Below are positions 36,227 through 48,802 of a stretch of 64,000 nt of DNA, piece by piece. The notes beneath the pieces were generated by a model. That model did not search any database and was not told where the DNA came from. It saw only the letters and a list, made by a program, of their open reading frames with translations. How positions within the stretch are numbered: position 1 is the stretch's first letter; each line of letters opens with the position of its first letter. The stretch lies in NCBI RefSeq assembly GCF_000208745.1, contig NC_030858.1:34844803-34908802 (forward strand). Direction: 5' to 3'. A program made the position numbers and the translations under genes. The DNA is from Theobroma cacao. Lineage: Eukaryota; Streptophyta; Magnoliopsida; Malvales; Malvaceae.

Positions 36227-36299
36227 TGGAGATGCAGGGGATCGAACCCTGTACCTCTCGCATGCAAAGCGAGCGCTCTACCATTTGAGCTACATCCCC
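36227..36299 (-). tRNA. tRNA-Ala (anticodon UGC)
   Basis: The 73-base minus-strand sequence folds as a cloverleaf. The acceptor arm is GGGGATG/CATCTCC, including the G3:U70 wobble pair that is the alanine identity element. The anticodon stem CTCGC/GCGAG encloses loop TTTGCAT with anticodon TGC. The T arm carries GGTTCGATCC, which is also the B box of the internal promoter. The discriminator base is A and there is no intron. T runs follow downstream on the minus strand, as expected for RNA polymerase III termination. Confidence 0.97.
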
Positions 36300-37645
36300 A
36301 CGCTGAAAGATGGCAATAATTCACTCTCTTAATTGCAATTCTATTTCTTTCTGATTCGTAGGAAGTGAATAAAAGTTAGCTGGATGGGAGTTTGAGATAA
36401 AAGGAACAAGAAACCATTATAATCTATTGCCTATAACAAGAAAAAGATTACATTGTCCATATAGTGGAAGCCAGTTCTCGATTTCCTGCCGCCCTCCCTG
36501 ATTCATGAGTGTGTCCTATTAAATAATACTATGTAAGAAAGGATGTCCAATCTCTGTCTGCCAGCCATGTTCCAAAATTGTATCAAATAACTTCACAGGA
36601 GCAAAATGACTTGAAAGTGATTGCGGAACTGCTAGTGAAGGAAATAAGGGCACACAATACAAAACAAGGAAGGTCAGTGACTGAAGATTTCAGCTACTTG
36701 TTTCTAAATGCAAGTGCCATTATTTGGTTGACCCCTTCCTCATCTAGGCAAAAGATGAAAAGGGTGTAGCAGAAGCTAGGACAGCCCGAGAATGAAACTC
36801 TTGAAGGCACGCCAAAGGGGTTTAGTTGGAACCACTGCCCTTTTTTTTTCTTTTTTTTGTTAATTTGATATGGGCAATTCCCAGATATAACATTGTAAAT
36901 CCTCTTTCAAAGGTCAAATGACACTGTAACCCATAATTACTTGCAGTGCAGCTAAAGAAAACTGAAGGGCAAAGTTTGGTTTTCCATTAACTTTTAGACT
37001 GATGGAAAATTGGGTGCCCATATACCAATCTGTTTTTGCTCTTGTTTAACTTTATTTAGGTGCCTGATATATTGTTAAATATATTAATCACCTCTTAAAC
37101 TATCCAGACTGGCTTTACTCATATCTCCCAAATGAACCACTTATCGTGCAGCATTATTGGCAACTTATGACAGCCAGGGGATGGTTCTGGTCAAGAATTG
37201 AACATGATGGAAAACCCATCTCAGCAAATCCCAGCTCAAGTTATCCCAAGATTTGGACATGTTAAACACGCCTGTAACATGAAAATGATTTAGATATTAG
37301 AGATTTGGAAGTACGGTAACTGAACTTACTTGTTTAATCAAGAAAATTCTTTACTACAATCTATTAAACCCAAAAACTGTTTCTTTATTTTGCATTAAAA
37401 AATTTGAACTCATGTATAAAATAGTTACTACTATATCACAAATCAGAGAGGCAATCATAAAATGGTGAAGGAACAAATCTATAAATTGAACTTCATCCCG
37501 ATTCATAAACGCATAGCCTCAGCTCAGAAATAAATAGACTACTTGGAACTGTAGCCTTATTATCCCGTTGTTGTTCTTCAAAGCCACCTCCAAGCTCTCC
37601 TTATATCCCATTTTTCTACTCACTCTTCTTCATAGCCTCCAGCAT
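36300..37645. other. Spacer between tRNA-Ala and the GDSL gene
   Basis: No gene recognised. A possible TATA box (CTATAAATT near 37479) lies about 165 bases upstream of the GDSL ATG. Confidence 0.45.
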
Positions 37646-39294
37646 ATGGAAAAAAATATGAAGTTTTCCAGTTATTTCTTGGCTCCATTCATTCTCTTTG
37701 CCTTTGCGCTTTCCATGGTTAATGGGCAGCCTCTTGTTCCTGCAATGTTCATATTTGGGGATTCTGTTGTTGATGCAGGCAACAACAACAACCTCTACAC
37801 CATTATAAAAGCAAATTTCCCTCCTTATGGAAGGGACTTTGTTAATCACAAACCAACTGGAAGATTCTGCAACGGAAAACTAGCCTCGGACTTCACTGGT
37901 CTTTGATCCCATAACCCCTTTAACCCCATTTTGGAATTGTCTCTCCTTTCATACTGTTTCACCTTATATATGTTCTCTAAAAGGGTGTCCTTTGTTTTGC
38001 TTTCTAAAACACAGCTGAGAACATTGGCTTCACTTCTTATCCACCAGCGTATCTCAGCAAACAAGCTGAAGGAAAGAACCTGTTGATTGGAGCCAACTTT
38101 GCATCAGCTTCTTCTGGTTACTATGAGACTACAGCAAAGTTATATGTAAAACTGAAACCAAAAACTCTCTTTAACTTCTCTACAAGACTTTTAAATATAT
38201 GTTCCTTGTTTTTGCAGCACACACTCTCATTGAGTAAGCAATTGGAGAACTACAAGGAGTACCAGAATAAGTTGGTGGCAATTGCAGGGAAATCCAATGC
38301 TTCTTCAATAATATCTGGTGGAATCTACCTAATCAGTTCTGGGAGCAGTGACTTTCTTCAGAACTATTACATTAATCCTCTCTTATACAAGGCCTATACA
38401 CCTGACCAATTCTCAGATATTCTCATTGAATCCTATGCTCATTTCATTCAGGTCTCTCTTAGTCCCTTTCCTCCTCAATTAAAAGTTAATATTTCTTCAT
38501 GTGAAAAAGGACCGGTAAAAACATACAGACATGAAGAAAATCGAACCTTGAAAGATGACTTGCATACATTATATAAATGATCTTCGGAACTAATTATCCT
38601 TTTTGCTTGTGGCAACTCTGGGAACACAATTAATTTCACAACACAAAACCAAATTAAGCCGTCAAAACACTAAATAAGGGATTTTAAATGGAGAGATCCT
38701 TGCCCCAGTATATGCTTTTATCTGGTGACTAGAACTTACTTTGTGACAGAATTTGTATGGGCTTGGAGCAAGGAAAATTGGAGTGACAACATTGCCACCG
38801 CTGGGGTGCTTGCCAGCAGCCATCACAGTTTTTGGCTCTGATAGCAACAAGTGTGTGGCTAAGTTAAATAGCAATGCAGTTTCATTCAACAACAAACTCA
38901 ATGCCACATCTCAAAGGTTGCAGAAAAAGCTTTCTGGGCTCAATTTGGTTGTCTTTGACATCTACCAATCTCTCTTCAACCTTGTCACAAAGCCTGCTGA
39001 GAATGGTACGTTATCATTTCTTTACCATTTGATCTAGTTAAAGTTTAATCTCCAGGCAGGGCAGGGCAGGGCACTGATAGTTTAAGCAATGTCTAAACAG
39101 GTTTTGCAGAGGCAAGAAGGGCTTGCTGCGGAACTGGGCTGCTGGAAACATCAATATTGTGCAATCCTAAGTCCATTGGAACATGTGCAAATGCATCTGA
39201 GTACGTTTTCTGGGATGGCTTCCATCCATCAGAGGCTGCAAACAAGATTTTAGCTGATGACCTCTTGACCAGTGGAATCTCTCTCATTTTCTAA
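37646..39294 (+). CDS. GDSL esterase/lipase, APG-like, 5 exons
   Basis: Secreted serine ester hydrolase of the plant GDSL family. Exons: 37646-37898, 38015-38145, 38218-38451, 38750-39005, 39101-39294. The join is 1068 bases, giving 355 aa, the usual length. The signal peptide is about residues 1-27 ([20 protein letters not shown]). Block I is FGDSVVDAG with nucleophile S40. The GxND-type block III is here GSSDF (S in place of the glycine-asparagine pair, as in this subgroup). Block V is DGFHPSEAA with D330 and H333. Strings such as [20 protein letters not shown] and [20 protein letters not shown] place it with the APG-like At5g03810/At5g03820 group (family knowledge). An alternative start four codons downstream (37658) would not change the mature protein. 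Substrate unknown. Confidence 0.95.
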
Positions 39295-40118
39295 TATAAA
39301 AAAGGGGTTTTGGTTAATACTCGCTGGAAAACTCTACTCGAGTTGTGTCATGGAGAGTTTGGTTCGACTCTTTGTTGCTATGTACTTATAAATTACATTA
39401 CATTGCTATCTATCACTAGAAGTATTAATGGGAAATGGTTCCAAAAACTTGTAATTTTCCATGTGCTCATAATTTGTAAGTAGTCTGAAATAATCCATGT
39501 CAGCCACAATAAAATGTTTTTCTGTTTCTTTTGGCCAATGAGAAACCCAAATCTTAGATTTTCTTCTTCTCAACTATTTTGCTCTCCTTTGGGGTCTGTT
39601 TGTTAAGGCCATCAATTCAAAATTAAGTTCATATTGTTATAATTTATGAAACAAAATTAACAACTTAACTGGTGATGAAAACAAGAAATTATCCACATGG
39701 TACTAATTGAAAAAAGAAATACAAAATATCATGTGAGAAAAAATTAAAATTATAAAGATGCAAGTAAATTTATCCTAATAAAAAAAAAGAATTTATCAAC
39801 TAAATCAGCTCATAATTTATTTAACTAAGATACTTTAACAAAATTAATCATCTTTTAATTTAATTTAATTTGGAGGCAATCATTTCAGAATCATCAATTT
39901 CTCTTTTCTTTATGAAATTACATGTATAACTACCAATTATAATCATAATCATGTATTAAATCATATAAAAAATTACTTAATAAACAAAGCAATCAATGAA
40001 TTAGTATATAAATAAAATAAAAATTAAACTCACAAGAATTTAAAACAGAGCCCCTAGCTCCCCACCTCTCTAAGGCCAATAAGTCATACATCACTTTCCT
40101 AATTCCTACAAGGAAGAG
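39295..40118. other. AT-rich spacer
   Basis: 3' flank of the GDSL gene and promoter of RMI2; no other gene seen. Confidence 0.5.
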
Positions 40119-40886
40119 ATGGACTATAGTTTAGCAGCGCTAAAACTGCTATGCGGGCAACTGAAAGATGCCAGAGAAACTCCTTCTCAAAACGCCTTGA
40201 CTCTTGGCGGCATTCTCTTCCAACGTGCCTGGCTTCAGGTCTTTTGTCTGTTCTACTCTCTCCTACCCTTCCTCCTTTCCTTTTATCAAATTCCCTATTT
40301 TACNTTTTCTTTCTTTTTTATTTTTTTATTTTTTTGTACAGGGCATTTTGATCTCAAACGACGATGACGACCGCCTGCTTCTCGATGACGGCACCGGTAT
40401 TGTCGAGCTTAGCCTCTCCGGCGATTTCCGTCAACGTCAATGGAAGAAAGGTTTTGTTTTGTTCTCCCGCCCCCCCCCCCCCCCCCCCCTCCCCCCTCCC
40501 ACCACTGTTTTATAATAAGCGCATTTTATTGAAACGGCTGCATTCTTTTTGGCAGGTATGTATGTAATGGTGGTGGGAGGGTATTTTGTCCGTACAGGTG
40601 ACCTCCCTGTTATTAAGGTACTTGAATTTCCCATATAATTTCTTCTAATTCATTTCATAAGAAAATGTTAACTTCTTCCATTTTAATTGGAAGCATGAGA
40701 AGATGTTGTGTATAATCTAAAGATGAAATGCAATTTCTCTGTTTCTCACACATTCTGATCATTGCTTAATAGGTTCATAAGATTGTTGATCTTTCTCAAT
40801 TTCCGGATCGAGAAGCGATGTGGTATCTTGAAGTTTTGGAGGCTTACAAATTGTTCTACCAGCCCCTTATTGAAGAATTCATATGA
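40119..40886 (+). CDS. RMI2: RecQ-mediated genome instability protein 2 homologue (RMI2), 4 exons
   Basis: Small OB-fold subunit of the RecQ/TOP3-alpha/RMI complex, which dissolves double Holliday junctions and limits crossovers in the nucleus. Exons: 40119-40238, 40342-40450, 40556-40617, 40773-40886. The join is 405 bases, giving 134 aa, the expected size. The sequence reads MDYSLAALKLLCGQLKDA, then the strands ILISNDDDDRLLLDDGTGIVELSL, then GMYVMVVGGYFVRTGDLPVIKVHKIVDLS, ending YQPLIEEFI. Introns are short GT..AG. The first contains the undetermined base and the second a long C run, so those lengths may be wrong, though the coding joins keep frame. Identity rests on overall pattern and size. 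Confidence 0.85.
40304..40304. other. Undetermined base (N) in RMI2 intron 1
   Basis: Single n inside a T-rich tract (TACNTTTTCT). No effect on coding sequence. Confidence 0.99.
40470..40500. repeat. Poly-C tract in RMI2 intron 2
   Basis: Twenty consecutive C, then T, six C, T and CCC. Homopolymers this long are rare in plant introns and are often mis-sized in sequencing. Confidence 0.9.
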
Positions 40887-41632
40887 AGAATCCAGTTCTC
40901 TGTTTCCTACACCCCACAAGTTTAGTTGGATGAGGAGCTTGACTGTGTTTCCAATGCTAGTTCTAAGGACTGCATTTGACTATAATGACATTTAGCTGAG
41001 GAATGTTCTTCCCATAGATTAAACATGATAAATTTTTTTGTCATTTATTGAAGCTGAATATTTCTCCATCATTCCTAGATTTTAAGTCTTTTCCTTTATT
41101 CGAGGCAGGCTACGTTTGCTTCTTCTTGTTGTGGTTTATACTCTATGCTATTCTTTACGTTGTAAAGTTTGTCTGCCTATGTCCAATTCCCTCCACAAAC
41201 TATGTGTAAGACTCTGGCTTTGAACCTTGTGTCTGCAGTCAGTCATTTGTCCAGAAGTAAAGGAAGAATTCTATTGTTTCGAATTTGAAATAATGTGGGC
41301 CAATGAGATTTATTCAAGAAATAATGCATTGAATTCTCTACTTAATATCTGGCAGAAATTTTCCGGCTTGCGCATTCCATCATGAAATATGGTTAGATGA
41401 TGTTTGGTAAGGGACGAAGGTGAAACTTTTTACATTAGAAGTGAATAGAAGAATTGCATGAAAACATAACGCTAATCTTAAGAAAGAAGCATTGAATCAC
41501 TAGAAAGTTACATCAATAACTTTGGGTTTTATGTCCATGTGGACGACGATTTATTAAACCACCAAGGTTCGCTCCTCAGATCAATAATAACAAGAAGACT
41601 TAGCCCACAAACTCACAACTGACTTTCTCTCT
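40887..41632. other. RMI2 3' flank
   Basis: No firm gene. A plus-strand frame at about 41239-41385 is open and begins after a CTGCAG acceptor-like site, but has no recognised content. Confidence 0.35.
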
Positions 41633-41953
41633 TTAGATGGGAAATTCTGAAAAGAGAGCAATCACTAAAAACATTTCGAGTGGATCACTTGTCCAAATGA
41701 TCTGGGGCAAGCTGCTTCGATTTAGATTTCGTCCTGAAGCTGGAGTCAGATGGAAGCTTTGCGAAGAGATTCCGGAAAAACATTCTTTGTGATAACCCTG
41801 GCTCCCTGGTGTGAATCGCTTAAGAATTTCTCCAATAACGAGCAGTTGGGTGTCAGGAGATAAATGTCTGAAGCAATGAGCAGCAACTTCTTCCGATATC
41901 AGAGAATCTGCATCCCTCCAATTTTCATTAGGATGAAGATGATCATGTTTGCC
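41633..41953 (-). other. Unassigned minus-strand open segment A
   Basis: Open for 106 codons to a TAA at 41633-41635, with no ATG at its head, so it would have to be an internal or terminal exon. It reads well as protein (SEEVAAHCFRHLSP, TQLLVIGEILKRFTPG). A splice acceptor (GATGCAG|AT) with a branch-point-like CCTAATG about 20 bases upstream sits near 41930. Joined in phase to segment B at 42864-43151, it would give one longer frame. Not recognised. Confidence 0.35.
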
Positions 41954-42863
41954 CTAACGCAGCCAATCCATGATTTTTTTTTTTCCTTCCTTCTGCCTCT
42001 AGTTCTTTGGTTGAGAATGCTGCTGCCTCTTTTTCCACTTCTCCAACACTATATATAATGTAGAAGACCTGGCCTTATATCTGACCTTTTTATTTATTTT
42101 ATAGGAATAGTTGGCAATTTTTTTAAAAAATATACTAATCTATGAACTAATGTATTTTTAATTTTTAAGAATAAATTTTAATTTTATTGAGAAAGCAAAT
42201 TTTATTTCAATAATAAGGTAAGAATTATACAACAATAATACATTAAATATAAACTTCAAAAAAATTATATCATGCAGCTAGTCTAATAGTTAGATAAAAG
42301 AAAAAAAAAATTCCTTCATTGTCTTCCCTCCTCTACCAAAGGCAGGCAGTAGAAAGAGAGGAAAGGAAGCTCGGGAGTTATCGTGCGAATGCAAGTGGGT
42401 GGGGAAGTCTTCTCCACCATTACTGGTGTGCGGGCAATGAAAGTCTAAACTCTTCACATGATCATTGTTCAATAATTACTAGGGAGTTCGAAATCTCAAT
42501 TAGCATATTACTATAAAAATACACAAAACTTTTAAGAGACAGAACCCCTAGCAGATAAAAGGATTTGATTAACCCTTGTGCTGGAAATGAGAGCTGCTAG
42601 ATAGTTCAATAATGTCAAATGCTAACTGCATAATAATGAAACATGATAGGAAGAAATAAGGTGCTTGTTTCTCTTTTTTAAGTTAATTCTATAATTCTCA
42701 TTGTTCTTTGAATTATATTAAATTTGATAGAGGATAACGTGCAAGAAGCAAGTGGATTTAGCTGATTTAGGTTTGTTTTTTAATTTGCGTCCCCTTTAAT
42801 AGTAAAGTAAACTAGTTTGGTATAGATCATCGAATCTTTTAATGTGAAAACACAATCCTTCCC
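41954..42863. other. Spacer or intron between open segments A and B
   Basis: AT-rich with short tracts of A. A short plus-strand frame at 42319-42516 has no recognisable content. Confidence 0.35.
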
Positions 42864-43151
42864 TTAAATGGCATAAACGGTTGGCAGCGAAATATTACCC
42901 ACAAGATGCCTTCCAACTCTCAGGGACCATGAAGTTGTTGATTCCAAGATGACATATTTCTGGAGGAAGCAGACGGTTGCAAGGACTCGGTCTATAGAAT
43001 TAGCATAGAAGGGAATGATTGTTCCCAGCAGCGTTTGCACTCGTGGCCATATTCCTTCTTTCTCCAGGAATACAAGGATATCATATTCTCCGGTGAAGCA
43101 ATGTTCCCAAACTGAAGTTTCTCCACTGTCATTCAGAACCTCAAATTCGAA
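42864..43151 (-). other. Unassigned minus-strand open segment B
   Basis: Open for 95 codons to a TAA at 42864-42866. It starts after an acceptor-like CTGTCTAG and contains GETSVWEHCFTGEYDILVF and IPFYANSIDRVLATVCFLQK. A good donor (GTGG|GTAATA) near 42911 matches the phase of the acceptor in segment A. The plus strand here is also fairly open, so chance cannot be excluded. Not recognised; could be a pseudogene or an unannotated gene. Confidence 0.35.
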
Positions 43152-43585
43152 CTAGACAGTCTAGATAGCATATATTCATTATGAAGGAACAAGGATGAGG
43201 TGAGATTGTTCATGCAACATTGCCCCAAGAATGATTATTCAGCACCAGATCTGCACATGAAATGATCGAATGCATGCTCAGTAACGTGCCATATCAGTGT
43301 ATGCAAAAGCAAGCAGCAATATAAGTGCCAAATCTGATTTTGGTGTCTCACCAGGCCTAACTACCCGATTAAGAAATCATCTATGCTGATAAGTGGGATT
43401 ATAGCCAAACTTTTACTTGAACCTGATAACACGTAGGGTATAAAAAAATTTGCAAAATTATGATAAAACTAAGCGTATCTAATGTAAACAAGAAACTAAA
43501 CTAGATATACTATTGAGAGGCCAAAGGTCTAGGACCATCATTTTAAACATTGCTACAAGTAATAAATACAAATAGGATAAGGAGC
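43152..43585. other. 3' flank of the SAAL1-like gene
   Basis: No coding content seen on either strand. Confidence 0.4.
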
Positions 43586-46500
43586 TTACACAGTGTATTT
43601 GTGACAGCAATCCAATAATCTATGAATATTTTCAGCATTTGCATGTTCCTCCATCACATGCTTCTCCTCAACAGAATCCTTTAAAGAATTCCACTTGTTT
43701 AATATGCTGATTATCCTTCTAAGCTGTTGCAAAGGTCAGGGGAAACAAAAATCTTGCAACAGAACCTAAATATAAGAGCACAATATATTGGCAGTTCTAT
43801 AATGTATCTTCAAAAGAATTAACGGATTTGTTACTTGAAAGTCAAATCAAAAGGATACAGCAAAAGTTCTGGCATTTGATATTCTACCACAGGTGGCCAA
43901 GCTCTCATTTTCCTTGTTCTCATCAAATTGGTGATCAAAAAGATCATCTTCTATCAGATCAGCTTTGCTCGATAGAATGAACACATATTGACGCAGACTA
44001 GAGGCACTCATCTCATCTTCCTGGACTCGGACTAGTAACCTTGCAATAATGCTCCAGAGTGCACATCGTGCTTCTAATTCATCTGAAGTAAATGGGAAAA
44101 TGTCAAACAGTCCCTGCAAGAAAGGCAAATCTGGGAAGCCCCAACGTGTCAATACTTGTACAAATTTGATAAGCAGTCCAGATTTATGCAAAATGTCATA
44201 ATATAAAGAGAAGCTTGTGCTGATAACAAACATAAAACATATACCCTGTGATAAGTCTGAAGCTAGATCAGATACAACAGACAGAATATTTGCAATTATA
44301 ACTCCAGCAGTCACACAGGAGTTGGACACCTGAAAGATAAACATTAAGAGCTAGTCAATTAACGTCCAAGAATCTTTAATGTGTAAAACTCAAGCCACCA
44401 AATGATGTTTATTACATGATACACAATTGTTTACCAGGAAGAAGACATACTCCTTAAACTTGGAAAAGTAAGGTGTTTAATTTGATATATTTTACTCTGA
44501 GCATTTAGAAATCTAGAAAACATAAAATTATCGACAAATCTCTAACCCCTAATATAAGGCTCGGATACAGAAGTCTTATAAGTAAAAAGTTTGGCTGATG
44601 CAGTTTTTGTGTTACAACTTCCAAATACCAAAGCACAGTAGTCTTTGTTGTATTTCATGGAAAATGAAAAGGAAAGAATATAGCATCTAATTTCAAGAAG
44701 TAATTTAATTAAATGAGTCTTCAAGCATTCAGAAACAGAGGAAGACAAGATGACCAATAATTTATAAATGTAGAGTCCAAATCATATATCAGTTTTTACA
44801 GTTGTAGAAGAGCTGCATATTACCTCAACTTTATCAGGGAATTTTATCAAGTCACAGACTAGTTGGAAAAATTCTTTATTTGAGCAGATTTCCTGAGAAT
44901 ATCCATCTATAACACAGAGGGCTTCAAGCGCACGAAGAATAACATCAAGAACAGAGTACCTGAAATTTGAATGTAAACCAAACATCAGGCAAATGCATTC
45001 CAATATCTACACACAAAAACAACAGTTTTACAGGAGGCTGTTAACTTTTGTCCAATACAATGATCAGAAGAAGAAGAAGAAAAAGTTGGTTATCTCATGT
45101 TAATTCACACAAGCACTTGCAGCTGTCAGTAAAGAAAGTTTGCCACCAGCTAATTTTTTATCCAATGTTATCTTATATTCATGAACACTTCTATAGCATC
45201 ACAAAACCACTTGCAGACCAGAATGTCAAGTGAGAGGGACAAGATATGCTACAGGTTAATCACATTACTATAAAATGAAGACTTGAAGCACAGAATAAGT
45301 TTTTGGTAAATCTCAGCCATGTTGTATCTGACTCTGTTTTATTCTATTGAGAATCACATGACTTCTAGCCACTAGCCACAACAGCATACACATGTCAATT
45401 TGATTGTGAGCATGTTATAATTGTTCTTTGACGAGGCTTCTGTCAAAGTGGGATTTGAACCAATGCAAAATCAGCTTTATGGTAAATAGATGCTCATCAA
45501 AACAGTTTCCCCAGATATTTTCAATTGGATAAGATGGGTAATTTTAAACACCTGAAACTCAAAAACATGTGGGACAACAAGGGAAATCTTTCTTGAACAT
45601 AAAGCAGAAAAAACAGAATAGTTAGAAAAGCATTTTAAAAATCAAAAACTAGTTTTATCAAATTCACACCAAGTTCCAACCCTTTAGATGCAGGTAAAGA
45701 ATTGTACCTTTCAGGTATTCTTTCATTTGTCAGTTTGCTCATCTCAAAAGCCAAAAGATTAACTAATACAGTTGCTAAACCAAGTTTCATCAAAGGCAAG
45801 AGAAGAATATGCTCAACTTCCTTCTGACTTTCTAACATGGCTAATAATAGTCCAACACTCTGTTAGAAAATTAAACATTCTTCAGATTCCATCACAAAAT
45901 ATACAACAAATTTACAAAAATAAAAAAGAGTAACAAAATTCTGAAATGACATATTAGCTTGCAGTTAATGTATATGCTTAGCAAACTTGACCCTCTTCAT
46001 TGTCAAACATAAGGGAATAATTTATGACTATGAGGTGCTAAAACTAGATTATTCAGAACTTTTAAACAACATTCTCCTCTTTCAAACTTTCAAGAGTTGA
46101 ATTTGATGGTAGTTAATTTTAGTATGTTGCAGCTAATGCCCAACAAGTGCAAAGCTAAAGTTCAAATTATAGATTCTTACTATTTACCAAAAAGTCTTTT
46201 AAGTTTTACCAAGACTTTGGAAAATGAAATTTTCCAAAGTTTCACAGTAATGTAAATATGATAAACTCTTGCAATTTATCACAAGCACAATATTTTCATC
46301 ATAAAGCCATATAACTAATAAATCAAAGTAAGCAGTAATAGCATTCGAAATATTCAAAAATTCAATGTAATTTTTTTGTGAATAATACATCAGACCAAAA
46401 ATTCTCTAGCAAGTTTATAATATAACCATCCTCATATAACCACCCTTTATTAAATAAAAAAGTATAAAATATGGAGATCAGTCACTCATATGGTTATAAT

Positions 46501-48802
46501 ACAAAAGAATCTTTCAAAGTTTTGAGATCATCTTTTTGAAACCAGCCTATCAAAAATGCATTGTAAATGTTGGTATCACCTTTTCAATAAGCTGTGGATT
46601 TAAAGTATTCTCAGTGACCCATAAAATGCGGCTTAAAATATGTTCAGACTGCAATGCCTCTGCCCATATTCTGCATTCACTACCTTGAAGACCCAAACTT
46701 AACAGCCTGTGTCAGAAAATGATCCATAAGAAAGGCATGCAGCACCAAAACAGTACAGGCTAAATAACTAAACGTGCATGTGATAAGCATGAGCCACAGC
46801 CTAACGTATTACATGGTGTCATTAAGCTTTCAGACATAATTAATAATTGACAAGAAACAATGTAACTTCAAATAGAAAAGGATGCTACATATAAGAAGAA
46901 AACCATACCACCGACACGAAGTGGAAAAAAAAAGGGGAATAAAGATAAATATACAGCTTTATCTAACATCTGGAAGGCATTACTGCAGTTCTTGAAGAAA
47001 CATTTTCACAAGCATCAGAGTTCTCTTTATTTTAACCACCCATTTTTTCTTTTGTACACATTTTTTAAATTTTCAAGATTTTTAGTTATGGATATGCTTG
47101 CAGGATAGTGCTTGTGGTCCTTTCATTTCAGAACAACCACTTAAAGGGTCACAGCCCCTTCTATAGGCATCTAAGATGCTTGTACGAAGAAAAATGAAAA
47201 CAATAATTTCAATAGGTGGAAGAGTAAAATTTAATGTCTGGCAAGAAAATTCCTTGTGACTGTATCTATAGCTAAACAAAACAAAAAGTGCCATAACAAC
47301 AGTGTAAGAATAACCACAGCCTTCAAGATCTAAAATGAACTTAGACACAAAGGTCAGGACAGCATAGCAAAAACAATAAAAATATATAGAATTACAAAAG
47401 AGAGAGAGAGAGAGAGAGAGATAAATTATAATGTTCTGGCATAACATGTGAAAATAGAAATTATATATGATTAAAAAAAGTTACCGGAAAGCTTCACCTA
47501 GACATTGGGTGTCATCTAAAAACAATTGATCTACTATCACAGAAATTAGTCCATTTGTAGAAACTATATGCTTCATGGGAACTTCATGGCAGGCTAAATT
47601 TCCCATGATTCCAAGACAAATCTCCTGATACAAAGAAAAAATGTATAAAAGCATCATGCATGCTGCATCAAAGTTCCTCAGAAACATCCACTGACCAACT
47701 AGATAACCAAAATAAGGCATCAAAACAAGGGCAAATGTGTAACCTACCGTGACACGAACAGATTGGGTAACCATAAGATTTGCTAAAAGCACTTCGAGTA
47801 TTAAGTTTTGCACCTGCATAGATATCATTGAGTGAGTCCAGCACATACACCACCATGAGCAAAATTTAGACTTCTGAATTCCTAACAAACGACAATATAT
47901 TCTCATATCCTTTTTAATAAATTACTTCTTCATAATCCGTGGTTTTTGGCTACTTGCATAGGTAAAGAAGGTTAGTGAGAGATTTACACCTACATCATAT
48001 AGAACAGCCATCCATAAAACAAACAAGAATATTATCAGTCTTCTTCGTATTTGATTTTTCTTTTCACCTAATCAACAGTAACCTTTAACAGCTAAAATAA
48101 ATACTATTAGTTTGACTTAAAATGCAATAAATACAAAATAAACCAAGGGGCAAGTCCCAGTACCATGAGCTCAGCATGAGTTTGATTTGCAGCAAGATCC
48201 CACAGAACACAACCACACTCCTCCCAAACCTCCTCCCCAGCTGATACACGAGCATTTTCCCCTCCGCGGCCCGAATCTTCTTCATCTTCTCCTTGAAAAT
48301 CAGATTTACTAAAATCATCAACAATCTCCATGCCCTTACACTTATCATTTGACGAACTTACAACTTCATCATTACAATTTGAACCCCGAATTTCAGTATT
48401 ATCACCATTTCTTGCATCAAGTGGGAGAAGTTTCCTTATCAATGAAATTACGTAACTCGGATCAACTGTTGTCGAAATATCAAATAACTACATTAAAGAA
48501 AACAAGAGTACTTCACTGAATAAATTCAAAATGACAGGAATATTTTCAAAATTGCATTAAATTAACACATTTAAGCTAATTGAAATTTACTCTTAAACCC
48601 TAGCTTCTATATTTTAAGATTGAAGAAAAAAAAAAAACAAGGAAAGGGAAAAAAGATGAGTGAAGTGAAGTCACAGCCGTTGATTTGCAACCTCATCGGG
48701 CGGTGCGGAAGGATGATGCGAAGGGACAAAACGTTCTTCTTCGAGTTGCTGTTGTTCTTCCTCTTCTTCTTCTCTTGTTGGAGCTGATGCTGATGGCGCC
48801 AT
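43586..48802 (-). CDS. SAAL1-family armadillo-type protein, 9 exons
   Basis: Exons in transcript order: 48692-48802, 48164-48487, 47748-47813, 47485-47624, 46580-46706, 45708-45859, 44824-44959, 43859-44329, 43586-43723. The join is 1665 bases, giving 554 aa. The N-terminus is acidic and low-complexity (a Glu/Gln run after MAPSASAPTR). The core matches animal SAAL1 in pattern: EECGCVLWDLAANQTHAELM, then VTEICLGIMGNLACHEVP, followed by helical repeats. Animal SAAL1 is linked to cell proliferation and translation control; the plant role is unknown. Exon 8 may hide a further intron: the frame is open throughout, but 44155-44244 has an intron-like hydrophobic translation and GT..AG ends. Start and stop look secure. 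Family call is from remembered similarity. Confidence 0.75.
47400..47421. repeat. (GA)n microsatellite
   Basis: About eleven GA units in an intron of the SAAL1-like gene (between exons at 47485 and 46706). Confidence 0.9.

Noticed and set aside
41239..41385. Plus-strand open stretch after an acceptor-like CTGCAG, downstream of RMI2
   Set aside because: RMI2 already ends cleanly at 40886 with the expected length; no donor-acceptor pair joins it.
41785..41812. TGGCTCCCTG, resembling the core of miR160
   Set aside because: Only about ten bases match, and no hairpin partner is visible nearby.
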